35,843 nucleotides of DNA from Enterococcus villorum (GTDB taxonomy: Bacteria; Bacillota; Bacilli; Lactobacillales; Enterococcaceae): assembly GCF_007990225.1 (NCBI RefSeq), contig NZ_BJWF01000027.1:1-35843 (forward strand), in the 5' to 3' direction. Position 1 is the first letter of the stretch. Each line of letters opens with the position of its first letter. A program made the translations under genes and the position numbers. Below the pieces are notes generated by a model. It saw only the letters and a program-made list of their open reading frames with translations. It did not search any database and had not been told where the DNA came from. This document shows positions 27,636 to 35,678 of this stretch, piece by piece.

Positions 27636-28148
27636 TTAACTTTCCTCTAATTGATCATAATTTTCGATTAAAAATTGATTGACTTGTTCATCAAATAGAT
27701 AATAAAGTTGCAACATCACCTCATTTGTAATAGTTGTCCTTTTCTCCTGATTCAAATGATCGATTTTACGGGTCACCTTACAGATGACTTCTATCTGTTG
27801 TTCATTGACTATCCGTATATAGTTTTCACTTTTAATAAAGGTTGAATTTCCAAAAAATTGGGGGAAAAATTTGCTTTGTTCCAACCGCTTTTCCTCATTT
27901 TCTTGAGCTATTGAAGAGAGTAAACTGGCATAATTTGAATAGTTGTCTCCGTAGTTTTTAAAGGTAAAATAAGCAATTAAAAATTCGTTCACTTGTTCTT
28001 GTGAAAAATAATCAACTGGTGTGAGTAATTCTGCCTGATTTACTTGTCCTCTTTTTTTCTCAATCATGCGTCCAATATTCACAGCTATACTTATGCTGAT
28101 TAAAAAAAAGAAACTGATCGTAATAAACAGTTTATAAATCTGTTTTAT
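27636..28148 (-). CDS. Small single-span protein in the VirB8/TcpC position, apparent ATA start
   Basis: From GTG 28082 the frame gives 148 residues, but the same frame stays open upstream and encodes a clear membrane span (KLFITISFFFLISISIAV). The only reading that keeps this span starts at ATA 28148, nine bases after AAGGAG and overlapping the TAA stop of the upstream gene as ATAA, giving 170 residues. The soluble part (about 30-170) looks like a small alpha/beta NTF2-like domain, as in TcpC/VirB8 proteins. It follows the CwlT-like gene just as orf13 follows orf14 in Tn916. Either ATA is used, or an ATG was mutated. Confidence 0.65.
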   Translation of the reverse strand: MKQIYKLFITISFFFLISISIAVNIGRMIEKKRGQVNQAELLTPVDYFSQEQVNEFLIAYFTFKNYGDNYSNYASLLSSIAQENEEKRLEQSKFFPQFFGNSTFIKSENYIRIVNEQQIEVICKVTRKIDHLNQEKRTTITNEVMLQLYYLFDEQVNQFLIENYDQLEES

Positions 28149-30061
28149 GGGCCTTCTCTCCTTACAATTCGATAAAAATAAACTGGTGCCAGTTGTGGAT
28201 CACCTGAATACCCCTCAAATGGTGTAATAACGATATCGCCATTTTGTCCAAAACCTTTTTCTGTAGCTGGTGTGCAATGAATAATTGTTTTTCCACCATC
28301 ATCTAAAAAGAAACCAGTGTGACCGTAGTTTCCGTAAGACTCTCCTTTTTTCCCCCAGACAAATAAGTCACCCGCTTTCACTTCTTCATAAGAAATTGGA
28401 TGTAATAGAGTGCCTTCTAAACGATAAAGTGTTTCTGTATTTCCGAATGGCGTATTTATTCCAGCTTCGTTCATTGTCCAAATCACAAAAAAAGAACAAT
28501 CATGATAGGGAAATAGCCCACGCTGGTTTCCTTGTGAGTATTGAACTCCTTTTTGATAAATACTTTGTGCTTTTGTTAAAATCGCTTGCTGCAAGTCAGA
28601 AAAGTTTGTCCATACTAGCTCCATATTAGGACTCCCTCCCAATTGTCCTATCAACTGCTTAATCATTGGTACCCAATAGCGATTAAGTCCCATCGGATCA
28701 TTTGCTGCATTAACTGGACAATAAACTGTACCCAGTTTTTCAATAGTGTTCAGTTGCCGATCAATGATTAAATTCTTCAAAGTTCGCCCAGTGGCCTCTA
28801 TTCCTTCATCTAGCGTGGGATAGCTAATTAATCCTTGATCCGTCATCAAACCTGCAGGATTATTTTTTTCAACGATCCCCTTACTTGTCCCCCAAGCACT
28901 CTCATGGATCATGATTGCAGCAAAAATGACAGGAGATATTCCATTTTTTTTCGCTTCAATGAGAATTTTATCTGCTTTATCACTAAAAGCATGGCAATTA
29001 AATAAGATTAATTGCCGAAAGGTGGCTTCATCAAATGATGATTGCTGTAATAGTTGATCTAATGGGAACATTTCTAAATAATCTATTTTTTCAAAATAAA
29101 AACCAGGATTTAATGATCGGCCATTTTTTGAGTATTCAAAAACAACTTCATTTGTTTTTGCTACTGTTCCGATAACTTCACCTACGCCAGTTTGACCGTT
29201 TTTAATTTTTGGAAAAATATTTTTTATGATGAGCTGGCGATCGTTGGATTGTATGGTGATTGAATCACGATTAACGGTGGTTTTTCCAGCCATAGGTGCA
29301 ATTATTTTTTTATTTTTCTCAGCTTGTACCTGTATTCCCTGAAACATTCTTTTTTCTTGATTTTCCAGATAATAGCCATATCTTTGATTCACTTTTATTT
29401 CATCGGTTTCCATAAACGGTGATTTCAATTCTATGAAAGGTTGGTATTGACCAAGTTCTAACATCGCATTCATCCGCTCTGTCAATTCCTCTGTCCATTC
29501 AATTATTTGGGTAAAATAGCTCGTATGCAATTGATCTTCTTCTTCAGTGGAATAAAGCGTCCATAGATTCTCGTGGATTTCATGAACTTTTTCTTTGATA
29601 ATTGGCTCATCTAACGCAAATTCTTCATAACGTATATCCAAATAAGATAATATTTCATCGATATTAGTCATTATTTGAAAATCCTGATTTATGACCGCTT
29701 GACCATTGATGCGAATTTTTTTAGGTGTTTTTTGTATTACGCGTGTTTTCTCAACGTCTAACTTAGTGAAATATATCCAAGCTTTTGTTAATTCAAATTC
29801 GTTGGTTTTTGGAATCGTTGAAGATACTACACTAAATACACCTATGATCAATAAAAAGAGTAAAAAAGTGCCACTGATCATCATACTTTTAAACATATGC
29901 TTTTTATTTTCGTAAGTTTGCCAACTTACTTTCTTCCTAACTGTTCTTTTAGTAAAAAAATCGGTTGAAGATACCTTTACTTTATAAAAAATAGGTGAAA
30001 TCGGTACAAAAAAATCTTTTTTATTTATTTCTTCCTTTTCTTCTAATATATGCTTTTTCAT
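28145..30061 (-). CDS. CwlT-like bifunctional cell-wall hydrolase of the transfer module
   Basis: A 638-residue membrane-anchored wall hydrolase. One membrane span lies at about 57-80. Residues about 240-330 resemble a degenerate M23/LytM fold without zinc ligands (KIIAPMAGKTTV ... ). A lysozyme/glucosaminidase-like domain follows, with likely acid Glu387 in IMIHESAWGTSKG. The C-terminal NlpC/P60 peptidase has Cys522 in HDCSFF, His581 in NYGHTGF and His595. In conjugative elements such enzymes (CwlT, Tn916 Orf14) open peptidoglycan for the secretion channel. The gene overlaps virB4 by four bases and the next gene by four. Confidence 0.88.
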   Translation of the reverse strand: MKKHILEEKEEINKKDFFVPISPIFYKVKVSSTDFFTKRTVRKKVSWQTYENKKHMFKSMMISGTFLLFLLIIGVFSVVSSTIPKTNEFELTKAWIYFTKLDVEKTRVIQKTPKKIRINGQAVINQDFQIMTNIDEILSYLDIRYEEFALDEPIIKEKVHEIHENLWTLYSTEEEDQLHTSYFTQIIEWTEELTERMNAMLELGQYQPFIELKSPFMETDEIKVNQRYGYYLENQEKRMFQGIQVQAEKNKKIIAPMAGKTTVNRDSITIQSNDRQLIIKNIFPKIKNGQTGVGEVIGTVAKTNEVVFEYSKNGRSLNPGFYFEKIDYLEMFPLDQLLQQSSFDEATFRQLILFNCHAFSDKADKILIEAKKNGISPVIFAAIMIHESAWGTSKGIVEKNNPAGLMTDQGLISYPTLDEGIEATGRTLKNLIIDRQLNTIEKLGTVYCPVNAANDPMGLNRYWVPMIKQLIGQLGGSPNMELVWTNFSDLQQAILTKAQSIYQKGVQYSQGNQRGLFPYHDCSFFVIWTMNEAGINTPFGNTETLYRLEGTLLHPISYEEVKAGDLFVWGKKGESYGNYGHTGFFLDDGGKTIIHCTPATEKGFGQNGDIVITPFEGYSGDPQLAPVYFYRIVRREGP

Positions 30062-32505
30062 TGCATGCTATCCTGTTTTACTAAGATATGATCATCTGGA
30101 TCAGTAGTCATCAACTTGTATAAATTCGTTGATGGATCAACTGCATTTGAAAAAGGAACAATGGCATTCCCTGCCCGTATTAATCCAGCGCCTTTTGTCG
30201 GATGAATTAGTTGCTTTTGTTGGTATGGTGATAAACGAAAAAGAGAAGAAAGCTCATCAAGGTCACTTTTTGCTTGTTTTAACATAATAATAAATTCCGT
30301 GTTGCTGAGCATTCTTCTTGCTTTATCTGAAAGCAATAATGTTTCTACATTTTGTGTGATTCCAGTAGGAATTGCCCCCCACTTTCGGATACGACTCCAT
30401 AGCTCAAAAAAATAATTTTCACAATACGGGTCACTTAACATTAACTGCATTTCGTCGATATAAATCCAAGTTGTAATCCCTCGTTCTCTATTACGCACAA
30501 CACGATTCCATACTTGTTCCAAAATCACCATCATCCCAAATGTCTTTAATTGACTGCCTAATTGTTTCGTATTGTATATAACAAATCGCTTATTTAATTC
30601 AATGTTCGTCGTATGAGAGAAAATTGCCAATGAACCTTCAATATATAACTCTAAATCTAGTACTAATGCCTGCGCTTCTTTTTCTGGTTGTTCTTTGAGT
30701 AAAGTAAACCACTCTTTTGCTAGCGTAGGCATTCGTTTTTCTTGTGAATGAAAATAATTAAAATAAGTTAACCTAGTGACACGGTCAATAATAGAACGTT
30801 GAGCTGAGTTTAGACCCGATTGTCCACCGATTAATGCCTCAAAAGCAGTTAATAAAAAATCAGATTTTAATTTTACCGGATCAACCTCACCACTCAAATC
30901 ATCCGAAATATCCAATAAATTGATGAAGGTATCTGTGTTTGGTGCAACTTTAACAATTTGTGCATCAAATGCTTGTCCAATTCGTGTATCTTCGTCTTCT
31001 GGATCAATAGAAATAATTTCATCAGTTGGATTTTTTAATAATGTGGTAATCTCTTCGTATTTTTTTGCTACCCCTTTCCCTGAACCTGAACTACCCAAAA
31101 TCATGCCACTAGGTGTGTTCAAACGCTTTCGATTGATCCTGACAATATTTTTCGTCAACTCATTCATACCGTAATATTTCCCATTTTCGTGGTTAAGTTC
31201 TTGTGCTGTGAAAGGAAGAAAAATAGCCGTACTTGTTGTAGTTAACGTCCGCCGGGTCATTAACCAATTTTTGCCAAAGGGAAGAATGGAATTTAGTCCT
31301 TCTAACTGTAAATAATTTAAGTAACAAAACCCGCAGCCATTTTTTCTACCAACACTTAACAACTGTTCCGCTATATCCTTTAATTTTTCTTTTTCAGTAG
31401 TTCTAAAATAAACAAAAATGGAAACAAAAAATAAACTCTGCCCTTCTTTTATAAGATCATCTAACAATAAATTTGCTTCGTTGATACTATTTGTTAATTC
31501 ATAAGGAATACTTGCATAAGGATCATAGCCTTTTTGTGTTGCTTTCCTTTGTGCTGCTACTTTGTCTCCTTCCATATATGCTTTTTTTATCTGGACTAAA
31601 TGATTGGCTTGATCTGAGTTGATGGGATCAATATGAATCGTTAATGTAATTTCTTCGGGAATTTCCATTAGCTCAGCTATAAGTTTGTCAGATAGTCGTG
31701 AGGGATAATCTTTTAGATAAATGACTTGTGCATATCCCTCGTCGATTTCAAAATAGTTTTTCTTTTTAAAATTAAAACTTGAAGGTGCAATAACAGCTTT
31801 TGTGGATAACCCACTGTACACCAGATCGGAATAACTAAAGGGGAAAAATTTTTCTGATTTTAATAGTTGATTGATCATTTTTAATCGGCCTAAACCATCC
31901 ATCTTCTTACCTATTGAACCAAGTTCTAAAAGATTTCCGATCAAATTTTGCTCAATCCGCCCAAGCAATTGCTGAGCTTGTTCAAGATTAGAGACCTGTG
32001 TACTAAACGTCAAATAATTTTCTTTCATAAAGCGATTTTCTCCTTCATTTATTTTCTGAAGAAGCATATGATTGATCTCTTCTCGATAACTATCGTGTCT
32101 CTCTCCTTTCTTCTCATAGAAAATTTTTTCAGTAAGTTCTTCAATATCTATTCGTTTTTTTAACATTGTGATCGTTAAATGAACTGTATCATCACAGCTA
32201 TTCAATAGTTCGCAATATTTATTGAATATCATCAATTGTTCTTCATGTTGGGCAATCTGATAATTGATATCTGAAAATTGCAGGCTTTTTGAATAATAGT
32301 TAGGAACAACTTCACAAATACCGCTTTCAAACATTTTTTCATAACGAAATACTTCTTGGACACTTCGCTTTGGTGCTTCTTTTCTTTGATGTTGTCCCCT
32401 TTTTTTCTTTTGATTTTGCATTAAGCGAATAAATTTTTTATTTTTAGTTCCCATACTCACACTGTTTTCTTTGATGTCTTTTTTCTTGGCCGGCCACCAT
32501 AGCAT
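30058..32505 (-). CDS. VirB4-family conjugation ATPase with altered Walker A motif
   Basis: An 815-residue VirB4/TraE-type ATPase that powers type IV secretion at the membrane. The ATG lies after GAGGAAGTGCAATCGA inside the VirB3-like gene. N-terminal half (about 50-450) is the VirB4 domain. The C-terminal motor has Walker A GSSGSGKG at 471-478, followed by EIISIDPEDED and Walker B TWIYIDEMQLM. The serine or threonine that normally follows the P-loop lysine is glycine here (codons AAA GGG). This may be a family variant or a damaging change. The gene is coupled to both neighbours. Confidence 0.9.
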   Translation of the reverse strand: MLWWPAKKKDIKENSVSMGTKNKKFIRLMQNQKKKRGQHQRKEAPKRSVQEVFRYEKMFESGICEVVPNYYSKSLQFSDINYQIAQHEEQLMIFNKYCELLNSCDDTVHLTITMLKKRIDIEELTEKIFYEKKGERHDSYREEINHMLLQKINEGENRFMKENYLTFSTQVSNLEQAQQLLGRIEQNLIGNLLELGSIGKKMDGLGRLKMINQLLKSEKFFPFSYSDLVYSGLSTKAVIAPSSFNFKKKNYFEIDEGYAQVIYLKDYPSRLSDKLIAELMEIPEEITLTIHIDPINSDQANHLVQIKKAYMEGDKVAAQRKATQKGYDPYASIPYELTNSINEANLLLDDLIKEGQSLFFVSIFVYFRTTEKEKLKDIAEQLLSVGRKNGCGFCYLNYLQLEGLNSILPFGKNWLMTRRTLTTTSTAIFLPFTAQELNHENGKYYGMNELTKNIVRINRKRLNTPSGMILGSSGSGKGVAKKYEEITTLLKNPTDEIISIDPEDEDTRIGQAFDAQIVKVAPNTDTFINLLDISDDLSGEVDPVKLKSDFLLTAFEALIGGQSGLNSAQRSIIDRVTRLTYFNYFHSQEKRMPTLAKEWFTLLKEQPEKEAQALVLDLELYIEGSLAIFSHTTNIELNKRFVIYNTKQLGSQLKTFGMMVILEQVWNRVVRNRERGITTWIYIDEMQLMLSDPYCENYFFELWSRIRKWGAIPTGITQNVETLLLSDKARRMLSNTEFIIMLKQAKSDLDELSSLFRLSPYQQKQLIHPTKGAGLIRAGNAIVPFSNAVDPSTNLYKLMTTDPDDHILVKQDSMQ

Positions 32506-32824
32506 TCGATTGCACTTCCTCTACAATAAGATACGTATAATATTTTGCCAGTTTGAAATAATTCCACCGAATCAGGAGATATTTTTCTAATGGTAAATGA
32601 TTCGGTTTAAGCCACCTAATAGATAAAATGGGGGCGCTAATGAACATAAAAACAAGCCCGATATCATCAATAGGTAATCTCCAAAACTGGTGATTGATTA
32701 TCCCTAATGTAACGACGAAAATAACAGTTAAGGTACCAGATATAAATTGCCGTAAAGAAAAACCAAAAAACAATTTTTCTTGATAAGTTAAAATTTCTTT
32801 TCTAATCGGTACTTCAATAAGCAA
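32444..32824 (-). CDS. PrgI/VirB3-like small membrane protein
   Basis: I place the start at TTG 32824, nine bases after AAGGAG, giving 126 residues beginning (M)LIEVPIRKEILTYQEKLFFG, which matches the start of PrgI-family conjugation proteins. A longer reading from 32881 adds residues that overlap the virB6 frame and seem unrelated. Two hydrophobic segments follow (about 25-45 and 50-68), then a soluble tail. It overlaps the start of virB4, the usual VirB3-VirB4 arrangement. Together they form the inner-membrane base of the secretion channel. Confidence 0.78.
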   Translation of the reverse strand: MLIEVPIRKEILTYQEKLFFGFSLRQFISGTLTVIFVVTLGIINHQFWRLPIDDIGLVFMFISAPILSIRWLKPNHLPLEKYLLIRWNYFKLAKYYTYLIVEEVQSNAMVAGQEKRHQRKQCEYGN

Positions 32825-32850
32825 TTGATCCCTCTCCTTAAAAACATGAA

Positions 32851-33692
32851 TTAAGCTGCAGCAATAATGTTCTTTGCCCATTTATTGGTATAAAATAAGC
32901 TTGCACATAATGTCATACAATTTCCTGTTATCCCACTGATGACCGCTATTAACCCTTGGGATTCATCCAGCGAAAAAACAGTTTGAATAAACAATGGATG
33001 CAAACTTAAAATAATAAATAGTAGCACCCCCTGTAAGGAAGATGCACAAACTAATCAAAAAAATTTTTACCAATTTGGCTAATGTCTTCATGAAGAAAGG
33101 TAACCAGAGGCAATGGAGACACACTAAAGTACAAATAGATTTCAAAAAAACGTAAGAAAATGATTACTTTTGCTAATACACTTGTTAACACAGATAGAAT
33201 CAGTGGGATTAGTAAGATGATTAGCAATGTCAATTTCTCAAAAAAACCTAAGTGATAAATGTTCTCCATGACCGAAAGAAGTTCAAATGCTTGGCTGCTT
33301 CCTTCTGGTATTCCGATTTGACTAATTCCGTTACTAATAAATGTACTAATTTCAACAATTGTATGAATAAATATCGTTAAATTGCGCATGACTAACATGC
33401 TTATTCCTAATTTAATAAATAATGGAAAAAATAGATCAAATCCAACGAAACCTGAGTAATTTCCATAAATTTTTTGAGCAATTTGTTGAAATTCTAACAA
33501 TAGTAAAAAACCTAAAACAGAATAAGCAACGGGTTTTACTACTATATCCATAATAAGTTCACTATACTGATAAATATCAGGTAAGTAGGTTTCTAAGTTT
33601 TGTAACAAACTATTTTTAGGATCATTGGAAAAATTTAGTTGATCTGCAATTGTTTGTAATAAAAATTCAATCGCTCCGTCCAGCTTAGCCAC
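32851..33692 (-). pseudogene. VirB6/TrbL-like channel protein, frameshifted
   Basis: The intact frame encodes 213 residues with about four membrane spans (IVVKPVAYSVLGFLLLLE, FFPLFIKLGISMLVM, LTLLIILLIPLILSVL, and the region after it), then stops at TAG just after QIGKNFFD. The family sequence appears to continue in another frame (LVCASSLQGVLLFIILSLHP ... NIIAAA) to a TAA at 32851. Loss of one C after the T7 run (a CGA codon) would explain this exactly and give about 280 residues, the usual VirB6 size. The annotated GTG start at 33692 abuts the AAGGAA site, so initiation at a following CTG is possible. Confidence 0.7.
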
Positions 33693-33696
33693 TTCC

Positions 33697-33900
33697 TTAA
33701 ATTGAAATAGTTGCTATCCAAGCGCCGGCAGCAATGATGACGGCTCCTCCCACAATTTGAAAAATAGAATTTTGCATTCCTGGACCATTATGTTCTTTGA
33801 TGGCTGCTCCAAGCTGGATAATTCCCCAGACAGTAAGTAAACTTCCAGAAGCAAACACGCCTTTTGAGAACAATCCCATGGCTTGATCAAAATAATCCAT
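33697..33900 (-). CDS. VirB2-like (Maff2-type) small membrane protein, possible pilin
   Basis: A 67-residue protein from ATG 33900 (MDYFDQAMGL), placed after GGGGAAGGATAAT. Two hydrophobic helices (about 12-28 and 45-64) are separated by a short polar Gly/Asn loop (KEHNGPGMQN). Size, shape and the VWGIIQLG pattern fit the small VirB2/TrbC-like or Maff2 proteins next to VirB6 in Gram-positive conjugative elements. It begins within the stop region of the 562-residue repeat protein gene and ends five bases before virB6. Confidence 0.7.
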   Translation of the reverse strand: MDYFDQAMGLFSKGVFASGSLLTVWGIIQLGAAIKEHNGPGMQNSIFQIVGGAVIIAAGAWIATISI

Positions 33901-33901
33901 A

Positions 33902-35590
33902 TTATCCTTCCCCCGTTTCCTTTTCACATCGAGCAACAACTGTCAATTGATAACTAGCAAAGACTTGTTCAAATGAGTCGCTCACCTTTAAGCGAACGAT
34001 ATAAGTTCCAGGTGTATCTGTATCCACTTTTTCAATTACTTTAATATCTTCTAAAGATAAGTCCTCTTCTTTATCGTAAACAGTGATTCCAGCTAAAGGA
34101 TCAAATTTGTCCCCGACCATTAATTCTCTGTCTACTACACCAATAAATTTTGGTGGTTCATTGATAACAGTAATTTTCCCATAACCATTTGTAGTTTTTC
34201 CATTTGTATCTGTCACTTTGATAGGAATGATATATTCATTTAATGTAGTTGTGCCAACTTTCTCCCATGCTGACTCGTCTAATTCAATTTTTAAATCTTC
34301 CGCAGCATCTTCCCGATCAGAAACAATGATCTGTTGAAGATAATCCTCTTTTTTCATCAGAGTAAAAACATTCACTTTTATATTGGCATCAATAATTTTT
34401 GGTGCTTCATTTGTTACCTGTACAACAAAACTTCTTTCTTTCGCCACTTTTCCATGACTATCTTTTACATTCCCAATTTTAAAGAAGTAATTTCCTTCTT
34501 TTTTAAAATCAAAATTTGTTTCGATAATGTTTGATTCATTTAATGGAATTAATCCATCTTCAGTGTCTGTCACCTTGATATAGTCAAAAATATCCAAACG
34601 ATGATTAATTTTGTGTTCGATCACTTCAGGCACATGAATCACGGGTGCATCATTTATTATTTTAATCACTGCTTTAGCCATAGTTTTCGCTCCATGACGA
34701 TCGGCGACTAAATAAGTGACATCGTAGACACCTTCTTTATTTATATCTAAATCTGTATCAAATTTTATTTTTGTTGTTAGGTCTCCATCTTCATGATCAA
34801 AAGCCGTGACCCCTTGTAACAAATCAATCGGTTGATCAATACGTTGATGAAAAATTGATTGCTTTAGGTTGATTGTTGGAGCGCTATTAACAAAAAAGTC
34901 AATCTTACTGTAAGAACTATTCCCTCTAGAATCAGTGACCTGAATAGAAAACTTTTGTTCACCCAGTTTAGAAGTATCAATAAGATTGTGCGTTATTTTT
35001 GGTGAGAGATCATTACCAGGAATAATTTTAAAATAATCAGAAGGTTCAAAAACTTGGTGTTGATTAATGACTAGATAAGAGGACGAAAGAATTATTTGTG
35101 GGTTTTGCCAATCTATTGAAATTTCACTCTCTACATCTTCTTTTATATCCGATTCTTCTTGCTGAACAATAGGTCTCTCTTTTTTAGAAGGTAGATGTTC
35201 ATTTAAGTTTTCTAAGATACTCACTGATACTTCTTGTTTTTTTTCTTTTTCAAACACAATGGCTAACTGCTCTAACTCGTCTTTGAGTTGTTGGATCTTC
35301 GGAGACTTTGATTCTTTTTTTGTACGAACATAATCAAATTGTTCAAACACCGAAATTGCTGGATCAGGATTCTCTTCTAAAAAATAGCTACTTTCCGCTA
35401 TTTGTAGCTCTTTGTTTTGGATAGATAAAATATTTGCCGCTTCGTTTTGACTAAGAATTTGCTTCTTTTCTGAGTTGGTTCTACTATAACTAGCTATTCC
35501 AATGATACTGAAACCTACCATAAGCGCCAAAAGACTACACTTGATCTTACTCTTTTTTGAAAGTTTATTTTTTAAAAAAAATGGCTTCAT
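33902..35590 (-). CDS. Membrane-anchored extracellular protein with five Ig-like (DUF5011-type) repeats
   Basis: The likely start is ATG 35590 (MKPFFLKNKL), behind an AAGGAAGG site, giving 562 residues; a reading from 35626 adds 12 residues from a palindrome. Residues about 15-38 form an uncleaved membrane anchor. Residues 40-160 are charged and helical. From about 170 there are five repeats of 75-85 residues separated by linkers such as NSAPTINL, NDAPVIHV, NEAPKIID and NEPPKFIG, with DHEDGDLT-like turns, typical of HYR/DUF5011 folds. There is no LPXTG motif. It sits directly upstream of the VirB2-like gene, so it may be the extracellular scaffold of the secretion system. Confidence 0.75.
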   Translation of the reverse strand: MKPFFLKNKLSKKSKIKCSLLALMVGFSIIGIASYSRTNSEKKQILSQNEAANILSIQNKELQIAESSYFLEENPDPAISVFEQFDYVRTKKESKSPKIQQLKDELEQLAIVFEKEKKQEVSVSILENLNEHLPSKKERPIVQQEESDIKEDVESEISIDWQNPQIILSSSYLVINQHQVFEPSDYFKIIPGNDLSPKITHNLIDTSKLGEQKFSIQVTDSRGNSSYSKIDFFVNSAPTINLKQSIFHQRIDQPIDLLQGVTAFDHEDGDLTTKIKFDTDLDINKEGVYDVTYLVADRHGAKTMAKAVIKIINDAPVIHVPEVIEHKINHRLDIFDYIKVTDTEDGLIPLNESNIIETNFDFKKEGNYFFKIGNVKDSHGKVAKERSFVVQVTNEAPKIIDANIKVNVFTLMKKEDYLQQIIVSDREDAAEDLKIELDESAWEKVGTTTLNEYIIPIKVTDTNGKTTNGYGKITVINEPPKFIGVVDRELMVGDKFDPLAGITVYDKEEDLSLEDIKVIEKVDTDTPGTYIVRLKVSDSFEQVFASYQLTVVARCEKETGEG

Positions 35591-35618
35591 TTTTTGACAA
35601 CACCCTTCCTTTGTTATT

Positions 35619-35638
35619 TTAACCATCTAGATGGTTAA
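35619..35638. promoter_or_regulatory. Perfect 20-bp palindrome upstream of the Ig-repeat gene
   Basis: TTAACCATCTAGATGGTTAA is a perfect inverted repeat with no loop, located 29 bases before the start codon and 41 bases after the stop of the LPXTG gene. It is too symmetric and lacks a loop, so it is not a terminator. A dimeric repressor operator is the likeliest reading. Confidence 0.5.
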
Positions 35639-35678
35639 TTTCTTAGAACAATTCCCATCAGATTCATTGTTTTTTTAT

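Noticed and set aside
27400-27638. Plus-strand open stretch of about 75 codons in the gap of the transfer module
   Set aside because: It lacks a start codon and binding site near its beginning and overlaps other open stretches; kept only as possible debris.
31800-31815. Single perfect DnaA box (TTATCCACA on the minus strand) inside virB4
   Set aside because: It is isolated with no neighbouring boxes, so it is likely chance, unlike the cluster at ywlC.
33030-33070. Programmed ribosomal frameshift at the T7 run of virB6
   Set aside because: A T-TTT-TTT slippery heptamer exists, but a -1 slip meets TGA at once and a +1 slip leads into an unrelated frame. A deletion or sequence error explains it better.
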